Assembly: GCA_937902695.1 (NCBI GenBank)
Contig: CALFNI010000516.1
Location: 1 to 5,418 of the forward strand
Direction: 5' to 3'
Length of the DNA: 5,418 nucleotides
Source: an uncultured Rhodanobacteraceae bacterium
GTDB taxonomy: Bacteria > Pseudomonadota > Gammaproteobacteria > Xanthomonadales > Rhodanobacteraceae
The first letter of the stretch is position 1, and each line of letters starts with the position of its first letter. The notes under the pieces were generated by a model. It ran no database searches, was not told where the DNA came from, and saw nothing but the letters and a program-made list of their open reading frames with translations. Of the stretch, positions 4,081 to 5,418 are shown piece by piece. The translations under genes and the position numbers were made by a program.

Positions 4081-5418
4081 ATGCCGATCCTGAAGTTGCG
4101 CTCGACCTTCGCCGCCCTCCCGCTTGCCCTCGCACTCGCCGCCGCGCATGCCGGCGCGCCGCTCTACCACCTGACGCCGCTGACCGTGCCTGACGCGACG
4201 TCGGTCACCGTCGAGGACATCAACGACGCCGGCCAGGTCGTCGGCACGTACAACGATGCGGGCTTCGTCCGCCACGCCGTGTTGTGGGACGCGGCCGGCT
4301 GGCACGAGCTCGCCTTGCCGCCGGGCGACGAAGTCAACGGCATCGCCCGCGCGATCAACAACGCAGGCCAGATCGTCGGCACGTCGGACGACTTCGTGCA
4401 GCCGACCTTCGGCCTCCTCTGGGATGCCGCGACGCCCGGCACCTACACGGTGCTGAACGACGATTCCGGCGCGCCGGTCCTGCCGGCCGACATCAACGAC
4501 GACGGCGTCGTCGCCGGCGGCTGGGGCGTGCCGAGCCGCGCGTTCGTCTGGACCGCGGCGGGCGGGCTCGTCGACTACGGCGTCCAGGACCCGTCCGTGC
4601 AGGACCAGCAGGCACGCTGGACCGCGATCAACGACAGCGGAAAGCTGATCGGCTACTGGAACGTGCACGTCGCCGACATCCACGCGACGGTCGGCATAGT
4701 GGGCACGCCGGCCGTGCTCGGCATGGGCGGCGCGAGCGATGTGCAACGCACGAACGCGGTCGGCATGAATGCCGCGGGCGTCGTCGTGGGCCTCGGCTCG
4801 AACGACCTCGAGACGCTCGTGCCGATCGTGTTCGGCGACGAGGGCGCGTTCACCGAGATCGCCGGCGCGACGCTCGACCAGGGCAATGGCGCCGCGATCG
4901 CGATCAACGACGCCGGCGTCATCGTCGGCACGGCCGGCATCGGCACGGCGAACGGGCCGGTGCCGGGCCTGAAGGCGTGGGTCTATCGCGACGGTGCGGT
5001 CTACGATCTCTTCACGGTCGTCGACGACACGACGGGGTTCGTGCGCTTCTCGAATGCGGTCGCGATCAATGCGAGCGGCGTGATCGTCGGCACCGGTCAC
5101 GATGCCGACGACAACGGTCAGAGTTTCGTGCTGACGCCCGCAGCCGATAACCAGCCCTTTGGGTTCGTCGAGCGAAAATGCCTCAACCGAGGATCGCTTT
5201 CGCACGAGCTCACTCACCTGCTAGGCGCGAACCATGCGCCGCCGATGACGCCGTCCTTCGCCAACGACAGCTACGGCTACCATGATGCGCACGCGAACTT
5301 TCGAACGTTGGAAGCTGCTTGCGGAGCAGGTGACCCCTGCCGGGATCGCATTCCGTACCTGTCGGATCCTTCGCAGCCGTTTCGTGGGGCGCCGCGAGGA
5401 AACACGACATCGAATGAC
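4081..5418 (+). CDS. Exported HAF-repeat protein fused in frame to a metzincin (reprolysin-like) segment; 3' end beyond window
   Basis: An open frame of 446 codons with no stop before the window ends. The start ATG follows GGAACG at seven bases and opens a Sec signal peptide (MPILKLRSTF, hydrophobic run to about 22, likely cleavage AHA/GA after residue 24). Residues 40-350 hold seven HAF-family extracellular repeats built on INxxGxxVG, with partner strands such as HAVLWD, FGLLWD and RAFVWT. This part contains no cysteine. Family function is not known; members are secreted or surface proteins, and seven even repeats would suit a beta-propeller. From about residue 353 the sequence changes to the zinc-site half of a metzincin peptidase: HELTHLLGANH (375-385) keeps all three His and the Glu of HExxHxxGxxH, and Cys414/Cys420 are followed by RIPYLSDP (423-430). 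The prodomain and first half of the catalytic domain are missing, and the Met-turn position reads RTLEAAC with no Met, so protease activity is doubtful. Codon use shifts at the join. Fusion, decayed remnant or assembly chimera are all possible. Confidence 0.8.
   Translation, partial: MPILKLRSTFAALPLALALAAAHAGAPLYHLTPLTVPDATSVTVEDINDAGQVVGTYNDAGFVRHAVLWDAAGWHELALPPGDEVNGIARAINNAGQIVGTSDDFVQPTFGLLWDAATPGTYTVLNDDSGAPVLPADINDDGVVAGGWGVPSRAFVWTAAGGLVDYGVQDPSVQDQQARWTAINDSGKLIGYWNVHVADIHATVGIVGTPAVLGMGGASDVQRTNAVGMNAAGVVVGLGSNDLETLVPIVFGDEGAFTEIAGATLDQGNGAAIAINDAGVIVGTAGIGTANGPVPGLKAWVYRDGAVYDLFTVVDDTTGFVRFSNAVAINASGVIVGTGHDADDNGQSFVLTPAADNQPFGFVERKCLNRGSLSHELTHLLGANHAPPMTPSFANDSYGYHDAHANFRTLEAACGAGDPCRDRIPYLSDPSQPFRGAPRGNTTSND
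4219..5093 (+). repeat. Seven HAF-type repeats, period 45-46 residues
   Basis: The invariant Asn of INxxGxxVG falls at residues 48, 93, 139, 184, 230, 276 and 330, giving spacings of 45, 46, 45, 46, 46 and 54. The fifth repeat reads GMNAAGVVVG with Met in place of Ile; the third has VAG. At DNA level four 29-base copies remain closely alike (from 4219, 4354, 4903 and 5065), each opening ATCAA and closing TCGTCGGCAC. Such copies could recombine and change the repeat number. Confidence 0.8.
5141..5418 (+). other. Captured metzincin catalytic-half segment with foreign base composition
   Basis: Hand count gives about 62 % GC for 5161-5418, against about 75 % for four sampled 60-base blocks of the same gene upstream. 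Codons ending in A or T are 28 of 86 here, against 5 of 80 in sampled upstream codons, with CGA, GGA, CTA, AAA and ACA appearing. The protein segment holds the zinc-binding HELTHLLGANH at 5203-5235, three cysteines, and a RIPYLSDP strand typical of the end of reprolysin-like domains. The left boundary is set by the last HAF-like residues (SFVLTP) and is uncertain by about 20 bases. Its end is outside the window. Confidence 0.65.

Noticed and set aside
4284..5150. 288-codon + strand frame inside the HAF-repeat gene
   Set aside because: Arg-rich shadow in another frame; the frame from 4081 has a signal peptide and HAF repeats.
3988..5217. 409-codon open frame on the - strand opposite the HAF-repeat gene
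   Set aside because: Its apparent repeats mirror the HAF repeats on the + strand, and it has no signal peptide or recognisable domain. It also crosses the fusion point only because it is antisense.
5210..5410. Small - strand frame opposite the metzincin segment
   Set aside because: No recognisable motif, and it is antisense to the HELTHLLGANH-coding stretch, which is clearly the coding strand.

Overview
The window is GC-rich coding DNA (roughly 70 % or more, with third codon positions almost all G or C) carrying parts or all of five genes. The high GC, a membrane-tethered winged-helix/TPR regulator, an ApeP/xanthomonadin-type dehydratase and a HAF-repeat exported protein together suggest a Gram-negative proteobacterium, perhaps of the Lysobacter/Xanthomonadales or Burkholderiales type. 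This placement is an inference from gene content, not a phylogenetic result.

Layout. (1) 1-233, + strand: 3' end of an AraC-family (GlxA-like) regulator. (2) 230-1123, + strand: a cyclase/kynurenine-formamidase-family protein whose ATG overlaps the regulator stop (ATGA) and which has an extra N-terminal domain of about 70 residues. (3) 1120-1569, - strand: a hotdog-fold ApeP-like 3-hydroxyacyl-ACP dehydratase, tail-to-tail with the cyclase; the two stop codons share the palindrome CTAG. (4) 1570-1657: an 88-base divergent gap with a 10-bp palindrome. (5) 1658-3967, + strand: a 769-residue regulator with a Trans_reg_C winged helix, one membrane segment and a TPR-like C-terminal half. (6) 3968-4080: a 113-base gap holding an 11-bp-phased direct repeat, a hairpin and a perfect 18-bp palindrome. 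(7) 4081 to the window end, + strand, still open: an exported protein with seven HAF-type repeats.

The most unusual part is the end of gene 7. After the seventh repeat the same open frame runs into the C-terminal half of a reprolysin-like metzincin (HELTHLLGANH, then a C...RIPYLSDP segment). GC and third-position GC drop at the join, cysteines appear for the first time, and the usual Met-turn methionine is absent. This may be a recent in-frame gene fusion, a decaying protease remnant captured by a HAF gene, or an assembly chimera near a contig end. Reads across 5100-5200 would decide.

Working together: the AraC regulator and cyclase look like a translationally coupled regulator/enzyme pair. 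The winged-helix/TPR protein may control the downstream exported gene or the divergent dehydratase gene, because the flanking gaps contain symmetric or repeated DNA suited to protein binding. No RNA genes, CRISPR arrays, insertion sequences or origins were seen.
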